Shown here piece after piece: positions 1 to 9,282 of a stretch of DNA of 64,000 bases. Each line of letters starts with the position of its first letter. Within the stretch, counting starts at the first letter, position 1. Origin of the DNA: JANMJD01 sp963847945 (GTDB lineage: Bacteria; Actinomycetota; Acidimicrobiia; Acidimicrobiales; Ilumatobacteraceae); NCBI GenBank assembly GCA_963847945.1, contig CAWKBX010000009.1, forward strand, positions 1-64,000, read 5' to 3'. Both the position numbers and the translations under genes were made by a program. The notes beneath the pieces are model-generated. The model was not told where the DNA came from. It saw only the letters and a program-made list of their open reading frames with translations, and made no database searches.

Positions 1-573
1 CCTGGTCGGTCAGGTCATCGGTGAGGTGGTAGCCGTCGGGATATCGGTCGGTATTGATCAGGTGATTGTCGGCGAACAGGGCGTGGGGCTGGTGCAGGTT
101 GGTGAACGCCCCGAGGTTGCCGTAGTACCGCTGGAATCCCCGCTGGCAGGGCCACGAGTGCATCGGCCCGTACGCCGACATGTCGGAGTCGCGGGCCAGG
201 TGCCACTTGCCGACCATCAACGTGGCATAGCCGTGATCGCGCAACACCTGGGCCGCGTAGCCACATCGGGGGCGAGTTCGTTGCGGTACCCCGGGTAGCC
301 AGGGTCGTCCTGGGCGACGTGGCCCATCCCTGCGGCATGGGGGTTGACACCGGTCAGCGACGATGCGCGGGTCGGTGAGCACATCGGGTTGACATGGGAG
401 TTCGAGAACCTCACGCCCTCGGCGGCGAGCCGATCGAGGTGAGGGGTGTGCACCTCGCCACCGAAACAGCCGAGGTCAGAGAAGCCGACATCGTCGACGA
501 GGATCACGATCACGTTCGGGGCCCCGTCGGGGGCAGTCGGGTGTGCCGGCCACCACGGCTCGGAGCCGGCCAT
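1..573 (-). CDS. Type I sulfatase (arylsulfatase family), N-terminal part, frameshifted, runs off the left edge
   Basis: Hydrolyses sulfate esters using a formylglycine made from a cysteine. The start of the protein shows the metal-binding Asp pair (VDDVGF, residues 27-28) and the signature CSPTR with the modifiable Cys at about residue 65. The frame then breaks near 255-265 at a run of five G, and the same strand continues in another frame with GKWHL, the second sulfatase signature, to the window edge. In-frame codons upstream of the ATG read FQGRIGRT, which resembles the usual start of this family, so the true start may lie near 625 with a second frame error near 600. The maturase for this enzyme type is encoded at 7881-8657. 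Family call is firm; the substrate is unknown. Confidence 0.85.
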
Positions 574-893
574 CGTCCGGCCGATCCGACCCTGGAATTC
601 GTCGGTTGAGCGGGACGATTCATCCGGTCGGGCGCATCGTCGGCCATCGGGCGAGGTTACGTCGCCCGAGGCGAGCGGGACGCCCCGGGTGACCAGGGCA
701 TCATCCGGCGTGGGCTACCTGGTTCGCCGCCGACCTCGGCACCGCTATGCCAAGTACGCCCACGGACACGTCACGTTCGTGCCGAGCCTGCGATCGTCGT
801 GACAGCACGCAGGGCCCAAACGCTCAGCCGGCTAATCCAGCGCGCTCGGCCACGCCGTAATCTCGTAACGTCTCGCATCAACGGAGGGACGAC
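574..893. other. Intergenic stretch with no recognised gene
   Basis: Lies between the divergent sulfatase and the small ORF at 894. Frames on both strands show no recognisable protein, and no clear terminator or repeat was found. It probably holds the two divergent promoters, but no convincing -35/-10 pair could be assigned. Confidence 0.4.
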
Positions 894-974
894 ATGAGCG
901 AAGCGAATGCCAACCGACCGAGCAACAGGGAATCGGTGGCAATGGGTTCGGGGGCGCAGCCCCTGTGCAAGTGA
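894..974 (+). CDS. Small ORF (26 codons), possible leader peptide
   Basis: ATG preceded by a strong ribosome binding site, GGAGGG, five bases upstream, encoding a 26-residue peptide that ends in QPLCK. A second strong site, GAGGAGG, follows directly after its stop and serves the molybdoenzyme gene at 994, so the two are probably co-transcribed. The peptide is not recognised. It could be a translated leader; a Cys codon just before the stop upstream of a possible sulfite-oxidising enzyme recalls cysteine-responsive leader peptides of actinobacteria. That role is inference only. It may also be chance. Confidence 0.4.
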   Translation: MSEANANRPSNRESVAMGSGAQPLCK

Positions 975-993
975 GCGAGGAGGCGTACAACCG

Positions 994-2619
994 ATGACCG
1001 ACGTGATGTCCGAGGTCGATCCCAACGCCCGCGGGCGCCACAACCAACCGTGTGGCCCCGCTGGGCGGCGGCCGCCGCCGGATTGGCCGCCGGTGCCGTC
1101 GCGGTCACCGTCGGCATGTTGGTCGCGGCGATCATCGACGTCGTTTCCCCGATCGAGCGTGGGGTCCGAGGTGATCGATCGGGTGCCGAAGTGGCTGAAG
1201 AACCTGGCTATCGACCTGTTCGGCACCAACGACAAGACCGCGTTGCGGGTCGGCATCGTCACGATTCTCGCCATCGCCTCGGCGACGTTCGGACATCTCG
1301 CCCGCCGCAGGTTCCCGGTCGGCGTCGTCGGGTTTGCCGCCTTTGCCGTCATTGGGGTCGCCGCCGCGCTCCATCGGCCGAACCAACCGGGCCGGGCGGC
1401 CGTCGCTCCGATCGTCGGGGCGTTCGCCGGCATTGCCGTCTTAGCCCTCGTGCTCGACGCGGCAAGTGCCCGCCGAGGTTCCGGCGGCTCGCGAATCCCG
1501 CCGGAGGGACCGCGCCGGTTCTTGACGGCGACCGGGCGGCTGGGGCGGGAGCCGTGGTCGCTCTCGGCGCCGCTCGCACGATCACCCGCCAGCGGTTGGA
1601 AGAGGCCTTCAACGAGGCCCCCGAGGTCATCCCACCCCCGGCCGCCGCCACCGGCGATTCCGCTCCCAGCCCGGCGACAGAACGCCGGCCAACGCGGCCG
1701 GCCCCGGCGACAACCCGAACGGGGTTGCCGAACTCGCCGAGGTCACCCCGTTCATCACCCCGAACAACGACTTCTACCGCATCGATACGGCGCTGTCGAT
1801 CCCGACCGTCGGCCTTGCCTCGTGGAAGGTGTCGGTCGGCGGGATGGTCGACAAGCCACTGTCGCTCAGCTACGACGATCTGCTCGCCCGCCCGCTGGTT
1901 GAGCGGACCATCACCATTGCGTGCGTGTCAAACGAGGTCGGCGGCGATCTCATCGGCAACGCCGTGTGGCGCGGGGTGCTGCTCGCCGACCTGCTCAACG
2001 AGGCCGGTGTGCAGCCAGGGGCCGAGCAGGTCTACTCCACAAGCCTTGACGGTTGGACGTGCGGTTTCCCGGTCGAGCTTGCCCTCGACGGACGCGAGGC
2101 GATGATCGCCGTGGCCATGAACGGCGTGCGGCTTCCCCCGCTCCATGGGTTCCCCGCGGGGCCTGATCGTGCCCGGCGTCTACGGCTACGTGTCAGCGAC
2201 CAAGTGGCTCGACAAGATCGAGTTGACCACCTGGCCGCCGAGGAGGGCTACTGGATTCCTCGAGGTTGGGCTGTCAACGCCCCGATCAAGACCCAGTCGC
2301 GCATCGATGTTCCCGGCCGCGGTGACAAGGTCGTCGCCGGCAAGACCGCCGTCGCCGGGGTCGCCTGGGCCCAGCAACGCGGCGTCGCAAAGGTCGAGGT
2401 CGGCATCGACAGCGTGTGGCCGAGGCCCGGCTGAGCACTGACGTCACCGACGACGCCTGGCGCCAGTGGGTGTACGAGTGGGACGCCACCCTTGGCCAGC
2501 ACGTCATCCAAGTGCGGGCCACCGACAAAACCGGCGAGACCCAAACCGAGGAAGTCGCCCGTGTCGACCCCGACGGGGCCACCGGCTGGCACACCCGCAA
2601 GGTCACCGTCGCCGACTGA
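994..2619 (+). CDS. Membrane-anchored molybdopterin oxidoreductase, sulfite oxidase family, several frame breaks
   Basis: An N-terminal region of about five membrane helices (about 1050-1470, in two frames) leads to a Pro-rich linker and a sulfite-oxidase-type molybdopterin domain. The sequence ITIACVSNEVGG carries the expected Mo-ligand Cys. The C-terminal dimerisation part continues through YWIPRGWAVNAPIKTQSRID to a final domain ending KVTVAD. Reconstructing the protein needs frame changes near 1040, 1170, 1490, 1710, 2150, 2240 and 2415, several at short G or C runs. ATG at 994 follows GAGGAGG. The family members transfer oxygen atoms at Mo; whether the substrate is sulfite or another S- or N-oxide cannot be told. 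The heavy breakage suggests sequence error, though true decay is possible. Confidence 0.75.
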
Positions 2620-2658
2620 TCCGAGTCGACGCAATCGTACTCCGCCTGGCCGCTTTCG

Positions 2659-2940
2659 ATGTTTTGGTACATGCGGTCGATGGGCTCACCGTGGCGATGG
2701 AAATCGCCGCGGTCACACGGCGGCATTGAGGTTCCGTTCCCACCAGATTCCGAGGTCAGCCAGGAACAGTGCGATGCCGTCGGCGGCCACTACATGCAGA
2801 TCACCGGTTGGATGGTGCACGCTTGGGTCGTGCCGGCCTGGGAAAGCCCGGCCGGAGTGTTCTCGCACGAGAATCCGAACCCGCGCTGCGCCGACGGTAC
2901 ATACATCACCGACAGTGTCGGCCAATGCGAGGGTGTCTGA
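2659..2940 (+). CDS. Conserved hypothetical protein, C-terminal part, start unclear
   Basis: Residues from GGIEVPFPPDSEV to the stop look like a real protein end: HYMQITGWMVHAWVVPAWES and GVFSHENPNPRCADGTY resemble a conserved actinobacterial protein tail of unknown function, with two Cys near the end. The N-terminal 25 or so codons in this frame look non-coding in composition, so the true N-terminus is probably in another frame upstream, overlapping 2620-2730. No function can be given. It lies between the molybdoenzyme and the channel gene on the same strand. Confidence 0.5.
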   Translation: MFWYMRSMGSPWRWKSPRSHGGIEVPFPPDSEVSQEQCDAVGGHYMQITGWMVHAWVVPAWESPAGVFSHENPNPRCADGTYITDSVGQCEGV

Positions 2941-2960
2941 CGACTGACTGTTGACGCAGA

Positions 2961-3601
2961 ATGGCGGGTGTGAGCGTTACGTTGCTGAACGTCGGGGAGA
3001 TCGCCGCGGTCGCCGCGTTCGGTTACAGCGGTGCCGAGGTCGCCCGACGCCACGGCATGGACATCGTCGGCTTGGTGGCGTTGGCGGTGGTCAACGGGCT
3101 GGCGGGAGGGGTCACCCGCGACGTGCTCATCGGGCGCCCGGTGCTCGCCCTGAACGACACCCGGCTGCTTCCGACGTGTCTCTTCGGTGCGCTGGTCGTG
3201 ATGGTTTTCGGTTCGGTCATGCCGGTTTCGCGTCGTCGATACCCTCGACGCGATCGGGCTGGGCCTGTTCACCGTGCTCGGCAACGCGCCGTGCGCTGGA
3301 CGCCGGGGTCACCGAACTCGCCGCGGTGCTGCTCGGTGCCGTAACCGTCGGTGCCGGCAGTGTCGTGCGCGACTTGCTCGCCGGCGACCGGCCCGGGTTG
3401 CTGTATCGATCGGAGCTGTATCTCATCGTGTCGGTGGCTGGCGGCGGACTCTACGTCGCAGGCACCCACACCGCACTCGAGTCCTTCGTGCTCCTGCTCG
3501 GCGTTGCCTCCCTCGCCACCCTGGCCCGGCTCGGCGCGCTCTGGCTCCGGTGGACCAGCCCCGTGCCGGGCCAGGTACGTCGTCCTACCGAGGAGCGGTG
3601 A
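2961..3601 (+). CDS. TRIC/UPF0126 family membrane channel, frameshifted
   Basis: Bacterial TRIC-like (trimeric intracellular cation channel, UPF0126/YicG) protein, expected to form a cation pore in the cytoplasmic membrane. The two tandem three-helix halves are visible: the first, with AAFGYSGAEVARRHGMDIVG and GGVTRDVLIG, and the second, with ELAAVLLGAVTVGAGSVVRDLLAG. The G-G-x-x-R-D element occurs once per half, as in the family. Two frame changes near 3235 and 3295 separate the halves; the missing piece reads as TLDAIGLGLFTVLGNA in the intermediate frame. ATG 2961 is the natural start. About 210 residues when rejoined, the usual length. Confidence 0.8.
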
Positions 3602-3717
3602 CCGCGACCGCATCGTGACCGTTCTGACTCCGCCGGATGCCCACGGCGATCAGTCGACGTCGCAGTGGGCACGCCGGCCGCGGCGACCCAGGCTGTCGTC
3701 ACTACAGTGGCGCGGCG

Positions 3718-5032
3718 ATGGCGACCTACGACCGGGTTCGACTCCTGTGGCCCGACCACCTCGGCTTGGCGCGGGGCAAATACCTGCCGATGAGATTGGC
3801 GCACCAGGGCACCAACCACGTGGTCACCACATTCGGGCTGGGGTATGACCGGACCATTCGCGATGTGGCGGGCGGATACCTCAACGACGGCTTGCGGGAT
3901 GTCCATTCGTCGTTCGATCCGGACGACCTGCGGCCGAGTTGGGAAGACGACCGCACCGGCGTCGCCGTCGCCCATTTGACGCTCGACGATGAGCCCTACC
4001 CGGTGGCCGCCCGACATGTGCTCCAGCATGCGATCGCCGACTGGGCGGCGCTTGGTTTCACGGTCAAGATCGGCCTGGAACTTGAGGCCTACGTGCTCGA
4101 ACCCGACGACGTTGGCGGTTGGCGGAGATGGTCGACGCCACGTTCGTACGTCTACGCCACCGGCCGTGCCGCCGACCCGGTCGGCCTGATCGACGACATC
4201 ACCTGGACGGCCGAACGCTGCGGCTTTCGCACCGAGTCGATCAACGCCGAGTTCGACGAGTCGCAGTTCGAACTGACCCTCGAATACGACGACGCCCTAC
4301 GCGCCGCGGATGACGCCTTCCTCTTCCCGCGTGATGGCCCGCGAGACCGCCTTGAAGCACGGGCTTGATCTCACGTTCATGGGCAAGCCGTTTTCGGAAC
4401 TGGCAGGCAACGGCGTTCATGTCAACTTCTCGGTCGTCGACGCCGAAGGACGCAATGCCTTCGCTGACACCACCGCCGCGGATGGGCTCTCGATGTTGGC
4501 GAAGGGTGCGCTGGCGGGCCTGTGTCGACATCACCCGGCGATGACCGCACTCTGCGCCCCGACGGTGAACGCCTACCGCCGGGTGCAGCCGGGTGCGTTA
4601 AACGGCTTTTGGGGCAACTGGGGCTACGCCCATCGCTGCGCCGGCAACCGCGTGCCCGAAGCCCGCGGTAGCGGTACCCGCATCGAGAGCCGCCTCAGCG
4701 ACGGTTCCGTCAACATCCACCTCGCCGTTGCGACAGTGTTGCAGGCCGCCCGACTCGGCGTCGTCAACGGCTATGACTGCCCGCCGCCGCTGACCGGCGA
4801 CGGCTTCGCCGACTCCGGTACCGATATCCACAGCGCGACATCGCTCGGGTCTGCGGTCGATGATCTGCGCGCCGACCAGATGTTGACCGCCGCGGTAGGA
4901 GCCGAATGTGTGGCCAACTTCGCGGACAACAAGCAGGCGGAATGGGACCAATACCTTGCCGCAGTCGGCACCGACGTGCCCGGTCCCGCGGTGACCCATT
5001 GGGAACTCGACATGTACCGCAACTTCCACTGA
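3718..5032 (+). CDS. Glutamine synthetase family ligase, one frameshift
   Basis: ATP-dependent amide ligase of the glutamine synthetase superfamily. Domain order is an N-terminal beta-grasp (residues about 1-100) and the catalytic barrel with LELEAYVLEP (Mg-binding Glu), NAEFDESQFELTL, GNGVHVNFS and the later NWGYAHRCAGNR and ESRLSDGSVNIHLA. The frame changes near 4320, where removing one C from a CCC run restores a continuous protein. The short C-terminus and lack of an obvious adenylylation loop fit the gamma-glutamyl-amine or FluG/PuuA-like branch rather than central GlnA. It leads a cluster with an SDR and a luciferase-like oxidoreductase, suggesting amine or nitrogen-compound breakdown; the substrate is inferred only. 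Confidence 0.8.
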
Positions 5033-5103
5033 TGGAGCAGAGCTCATGACTGTTCTCACCCGGGGGCTGCGCCCCGCATCCCACCGTCGTCGGGCCCGCG
5101 GTC

Positions 5104-5872
5104 ATGACGGATCCCGGATTCGACCTCACCGGCCGCCGAGCCGTCGTGACCGGAGCGTCCGCCGGGATCGGCGGGGCGATCGCCCACCGTCTCGCCAATG
5201 CGGGCGCGACTGTCGTGGCCGTCTCGCGGTCGGGCGGAGTCCCCGATCACGACGGCGTCGGTCGCATCGAGCCGCTCATTGCCGATCTGTCGCGGTCTGC
5301 CGATGTCGACACCGTCATTCCCCGCGCCGTCGAGATCCTCGGCGGACTCGACATTCTCGTCAACAACGCCGGGCCGCGGTGACTGGCTGGCCCTCGCCGA
5401 GGTCGACCGCCCGTATTTCGACGAGCTCATCGGGCTCAATCTGTGGGCCCCGCTGCGGCTCTGCCAGATGGCCTATCCACATCTCGCTGCGGCGATCGAT
5501 CCGGCGGTCGTGATGATCGGCTCGATCGACGCCGTGCGCCCCTCGGCCGGCGGGGTGGTCTATGGCGCGAGCAAGGCCGGGCTCGCCGCGGCAACCGTGG
5601 CATTGTCGAAGGAGTGGGGAGCCGACGGGATCCGGGTCACCCAGGTCGACCCGGGCCTGGTCGACACCCCGATGGCCACTCACGTGGTCCGCGAACTAAA
5701 CGAGAGCGGCGAGCGGATCAACATCGTCGGGCGCGCCGGCACCGGTGACGAGATCGCCGCACTGGTCCACTACCTGGTCGCCCCGGTCGGCCGATTCGCC
5801 ACCGGTGTGTCGTTCCGCCTCGACGGCGGAGCGGCGGCGATGGGTCCGTTCGACGTCCGCAAGCGGGACTGA
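5104..5872 (+). CDS. Short-chain dehydrogenase/reductase, one frameshift
   Basis: NAD(P)-dependent SDR of about 255 residues. The cofactor motif TGASAGIG is near residue 17, followed by NNAG, then after a frame change near 5380 the catalytic Ser (MIGSID) and YGASK. The tail SFRLDGGAAAMG is typical of classical SDRs. Adding one G at the GG of the break restores NNAGPRGDW. ATG 5104 gives the normal short lead into the Rossmann fold. It sits between the glutamine synthetase homologue and the luciferase-like gene, six bases upstream of the latter, so they are probably one operon. Substrate unknown. Confidence 0.85.
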
Positions 5873-5877
5873 CCGAC

Positions 5878-6811
5878 ATGACTGCGGCTCGACTGCTGAT
5901 GATCATCACCGAGAATCACACGATGATCGACGCGCGCGACATCGGCGCGTTGGTCGAACTGGCCCGCATCGCCGAGTCCGCCGGATTCGACGCGGCGATG
6001 ATCAGTGAGCAGGTCATTCTTGGCCCCAACTCGGCTGAACTCGGTTTGCCCGACAACCCACGGCGCCTATGCGGCGATCGGCAATCAGGACCCGATGACG
6101 CCGTGGCCGTCGTCGATCGTGTTGATGTCGGCGGTCGCCGCGGCAACGACTCGACTGCGGGTGATCGCCGGGGCGATCATCCCCCCGCTGCGCCATCCGC
6201 TGTTGCTCGCCAAGGATCTGGCCACCCTCGATCTCCTGGCCCAGGGCCGTCTCGTCGTCCAGCCGACGGTGTCGTGGCAGCGAGCGGAGTATGACGCCTT
6301 CGGGGTGCCGTTCAATCGTCGCGGCCGCATCCTCGACGAACATCTCGAGGCGATGCACCGCCTGTGGGCCCCGTCGCCAGCCACGTTCGAGGGTGAGTTC
6401 TTCTCGTTCGAGCGGGTGTACAGCGAGCCCAAGCCGTTCCGGCCGGGCGGGCCGCGCCTGTGGTTCGGCGGCGAGTCGATGCATTCGGCGTTGGTGCGCC
6501 GCATCGTGCGCTACGGCCACGGATTCCACCCGTTCGGCACCCCAACCGACGACGACCTCGCCCAACTCGCCGCCGGCATGGAGGCAGCGGGCCGCAGCCT
6601 CGCCGAGTTGGAACTGGTCGGTGGCACGCGGGCGACGTTCGACGGGCCCGATTCGGTCGCCGATGTCGAAGCCTCGATGGCCGACTTCGAACAACAGATC
6701 GCCCGCGGCTACACGACGTTCTGCATGAAGCCCTCGCAGTACACCGACCGACTCGACGAGGTCCCCGATATCTGCGGCCGAATGGTCGACTACGTCAACC
6801 GCCTGGGCTGA
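5878..6811 (+). CDS. Luciferase-like (LLM class, probably F420-dependent) oxidoreductase, one frameshift
   Basis: TIM-barrel flavin or F420 oxidoreductase. The N-terminus reads MIITENHTMIDARDIGALVELARIAE in the first frame; after a change near 6052 the rest continues with ATTRLRVIAGAIIPPLRHPLLLAKDLATLD and GRLVVQPTVSWQRAEYDAFGV, both standard for the family. Removing one C from CCC at the break gives a continuous protein of about 310 residues. It starts six bases after the SDR stop. In actinobacteria many such proteins use coenzyme F420; that assignment here is by family only. Confidence 0.8.
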
Positions 6812-6820
6812 TCGGTACGC

Positions 6821-7729
6821 CTACACCGCAGGAGTCAACGCGTCGTCGACCGCAGTGTCGTTGGTCGATTGGCCGAGCACGATGACGGCGAGTGCTCCGA
6901 GCACGACCGCCATCGCCGCGGCCTGTGGGCCGGTGATCGGTTCGTCGAGAATCCACCAGGCGAGCAGGGCCGAGGCGATCGGGATGATCAGGGTCATCGT
7001 CGAGGCCAGCCACAGCTCCATTCGTCCGATCGACCAGTTCATCAGCGACGTGCCGAAAAAGCCGACACCGAAGGTCATGAACAACAACAGTGGCCAATCC
7101 TTGGCAACCGGCCACGACAGATCTTGACCGGCCACCAGGCCGAACGGGATCGACACGATCGCCGCCCAGAACGAGACGCCGGCGGTGAACTCGGTCGACG
7201 TCAACGTCGCTTGGGCCCGCCTCGACATGATGAAGTACGTGCCCCAACAGATCATCGCCCCGACCGCGGCAAGATCACCCAGGCCGCTCCATGTGGGTTG
7301 GCCTGCGGCGATGATCACCACCACCGCCACGCCCCCGATCGCCACCGCGGCCGCGATGACATCGCGGCGGCGCGGACGTTCGCCAAACAGGCGGGCCGAG
7401 ACCGCCATGATCAGCACCGGTTGTAGCGCGCCGATCAGCGTTGCATTCGACACGGTCGTGTGTTTGACGGCGTAGAAGAACAGCAGCACGTCGGCCGCCA
7501 GCCACAGTCCACCGGGCATCGAGGTTCGCAGCGCCCGCAACGAGACCGGGGTGCGGCGGAGCGCCATCCAGGCCACGATCGCGGCGAAGTACATCGTGAA
7601 CCGATAGGCCCCGATCGCCGGCGCGGTCATCGTCAACTCCCGGGCAACCACCCCCGAGGCGCCCCACACGCTGACGGCGATCGCGGCCCCGATCAGCCCG
7701 GATGTCTGCTGGTCGGAACGGGTAGCCAC
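6821..7729 (-). CDS. EamA/DMT family transporter
   Basis: Intact 302-residue membrane protein with ten predicted helices in two EamA repeats. The first contains VSVWGASGVVARE and the second LAAVGAMICWGTYFIMSRRA; the end LLAWWILDEPITGPQAAAMAVVLGA is the usual last-helix pattern. Members export amino acids, metabolites or drugs, but the substrate is not predictable. The gene faces the luciferase-like gene and ends about 10 bases from it, a convergent arrangement. It is one of the few unbroken genes in this part of the window. Confidence 0.88.
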   Translation of the reverse strand: MATRSDQQTSGLIGAAIAVSVWGASGVVARELTMTAPAIGAYRFTMYFAAIVAWMALRRTPVSLRALRTSMPGGLWLAADVLLFFYAVKHTTVSNATLIGALQPVLIMAVSARLFGERPRRRDVIAAAVAIGGVAVVVIIAAGQPTWSGLGDLAAVGAMICWGTYFIMSRRAQATLTSTEFTAGVSFWAAIVSIPFGLVAGQDLSWPVAKDWPLLLFMTFGVGFFGTSLMNWSIGRMELWLASTMTLIIPIASALLAWWILDEPITGPQAAAMAVVLGALAVIVLGQSTNDTAVDDALTPAV

Positions 7730-7791
7730 GTACTGCGACCGTAGCCGTCGTCACCTCTCGACTCCTCAGCCGTTCTCGTGAGGTCGTGCCC

Positions 7792-7832
7792 GACTGGAGG
7801 GGGCTGACTGGAGGGGGCTGACTGGAGGGGGC
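7792..7832. repeat. Three tandem copies of a 14-bp unit inside an inverted repeat
   Basis: GACTGGAGGGGGCT occurs at 7792-7805, 7806-7819 and, one base short, 7820-7832. The array is flanked by TCGTGAGG (7776-7783) and its complement CCTCACGA (7837-7844), so the transcript could fold with the repeats in the loop. It lies between the end of the formylglycine-generating enzyme gene and the start of the transporter gene, both on the minus strand. Confidence 0.8.
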
Positions 7833-7880
7833 ATACCCTCACGAAACCGACGACAGACGGTTACTGACGTCAGCTGCTGG

Positions 7881-8657
7881 TCATTCGACGTCCGAGGCGT
7901 CGGGGGTGACGCTCGTCGCGCAGCGGAAGCCGATGTGGCCGGTCGATCCGTCGGGGACCATGCGCGCCGCCGGTCGGTAACGCGTGCAATACGACTCGGA
8001 GCAGAGGTACGAGCCGCCCTTGGCGACGCCGTCGGCGGTGAGCTCCCACACCTGGCCGAGCTGGTCGTAGACGCCGAGCGAGCGGGGAGCGAACGCGCCA
8101 ACGGGCATCGTCCCGGGCGGGTCAGGCCGGCGCGACGCATGGGGGAACTCGCCGATCCACACATTGGCGAGCAAGCGACCGTCGGCGGCGAGCGGCCAGG
8201 TGGGGGGCAGCGGTTCGATCGACGCCGCCCGCTCCCACTCAGCCTCGGTCGGCAATCGATAGCCGGACCAGCGACAGTACGCCTCGGCATCCGCCAGCGT
8301 CACGTGGACGACCGGGTGATCGCTGCGGTTGGCAAGGTCCGATCCCCAACCGAACGGGCGCTGCCAGCACGCACCGGGTGCGTATTCCCACCAGTTCGCC
8401 GGGTCCGTCAGATCGACCGGTCCGTCGGGTGGCGAGAACACCGCCGAAACCGACGGCTGCATCCGTTCGGCGACCGTCACGTAGCCGGTTCCGACCGTGA
8501 AGCGAGCGAACTGGGCATTGGTCACCGGATGGATGTCGAGCGCGAACGCTTCAAGATCAACCACCCGCGCCGGGCGTTCTTCCGGGTACCGAGCGTCGGT
8601 ACCCATCGTGAACGATCCGCCAGGGATCGAAACGAAACGATGCCTAGGAACGACCAC
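7881..8657 (-). CDS. Formylglycine-generating enzyme (sulfatase-modifying factor)
   Basis: Converts the Cys of CxPxR sulfatase motifs to formylglycine. The FGE-sulfatase fold is complete: SIPGGSFTMGTD at the start, LPTEAEWERAA in the middle, and near the end GGSYLCSESYCTRYRPAAR, which has both active-site cysteines and GFRCA at the C-terminus. Having both Cys marks a true copper-type FGE, not a relative of other function. GTG 8657 is chosen as start because the longer in-frame ATG at 8717 lies beyond a strong hairpin (8672-8705) that is best read as the terminator of the upstream gene. It plausibly activates the sulfatase at 1-573. Confidence 0.92.
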   Translation of the reverse strand: MVVPRHRFVSIPGGSFTMGTDARYPEERPARVVDLEAFALDIHPVTNAQFARFTVGTGYVTVAERMQPSVSAVFSPPDGPVDLTDPANWWEYAPGACWQRPFGWGSDLANRSDHPVVHVTLADAEAYCRWSGYRLPTEAEWERAASIEPLPPTWPLAADGRLLANVWIGEFPHASRRPDPPGTMPVGAFAPRSLGVYDQLGQVWELTADGVAKGGSYLCSESYCTRYRPAARMVPDGSTGHIGFRCATSVTPDASDVE

Positions 8658-8671
8658 GGCATCAGAGGGTA

Positions 8672-8705
8672 GTCGGCCCACCCAAGGGGGGCTGGGTGGG
8701 CCGAC
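8672..8705 (-). terminator. Perfect 13-bp hairpin, probable terminator
   Basis: GTCGGCCCACCCA (8672-8684) pairs exactly with TGGGTGGGCCGAC (8693-8705) around an eight-base loop. It lies 18 bases past the stop of the universal-stress-like gene and just before the maturase start. There is no U-tract, so it is an intrinsic-like hairpin rather than a textbook terminator. Confidence 0.6.
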
Positions 8706-8722
8706 GACCCAAATCAACCGCC

Positions 8723-9151
8723 CTATCGGGCGGCGACAACGACCGACTGTTCGGCCATCACGATGGGGGCAGCCGCGCCGGCCCGAAGACGGTCGCGGGC
8801 CCCGGCGTCGACCCGAGCGAGCGACGACGGCAACAGGATGCGGCGCACGACCATACCGGCGGCGATGGTGGCCAGCTCGCGGGCAACATCAGGGCCATCG
8901 GCGAGGATCGTCTGTACCTCGCGGTTGGTGGCGTCAACGCGGGCGACGACCTGGTCGAGGTAGAGCCAACCGGCGGTCATCATGTCGATGTCTTCGCTGA
9001 TCGCGTAGTCGCGCAGCGAACGAGAAGTGCGGCCACTGATCAGGGTGACGAGGGCAACGTGATCGTCGGAGGCGCCAAGCAACTGCAGGGCGGTTTCTCC
9101 GTCATCGGAGGAAGGGTCGAGGAGGACCAGCGTGGTCGGAACGGTTGTCAT
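8723..9151 (-). CDS. Universal stress protein-like protein
   Basis: A 142-residue soluble protein with the alternating beta/alpha pattern of the UspA fold: an N-terminal strand TTLVLLDPSSDD, a middle region rich in charged helices, and IAAGMVVRRILLPSSLARVD leading to a final strand APIVMAEQSVVV. The ATP-binding G-2x-G-9x-G(S/T) motif of nucleotide-binding Usp proteins is not evident, so it may belong to a non-ATP-binding branch. ATG 9151 is preferred over an upstream in-frame ATG at 9184. Function unknown; the Usp call rests on fold pattern only. Confidence 0.5.
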   Translation of the reverse strand: MTTVPTTLVLLDPSSDDGETALQLLGASDDHVALVTLISGRTSRSLRDYAISEDIDMMTAGWLYLDQVVARVDATNREVQTILADGPDVARELATIAAGMVVRRILLPSSLARVDAGARDRLRAGAAAPIVMAEQSVVVAAR

Positions 9152-9282
9152 AGGGGACCATGTCCTTTCAGATATCTGTTTCAACGATCAAGGTACCCCG
9201 CAGATCGTTACGACAGAATGAACGGGGCGTGACGCTTCGCTCATGTGACGCAAGGCCTATCCGGTTGCGTACGGTTTCATCC

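Noticed and set aside
7792..7832. CRISPR-like repeat
   Set aside because: Direct tandem copies with no spacers; unit too short.
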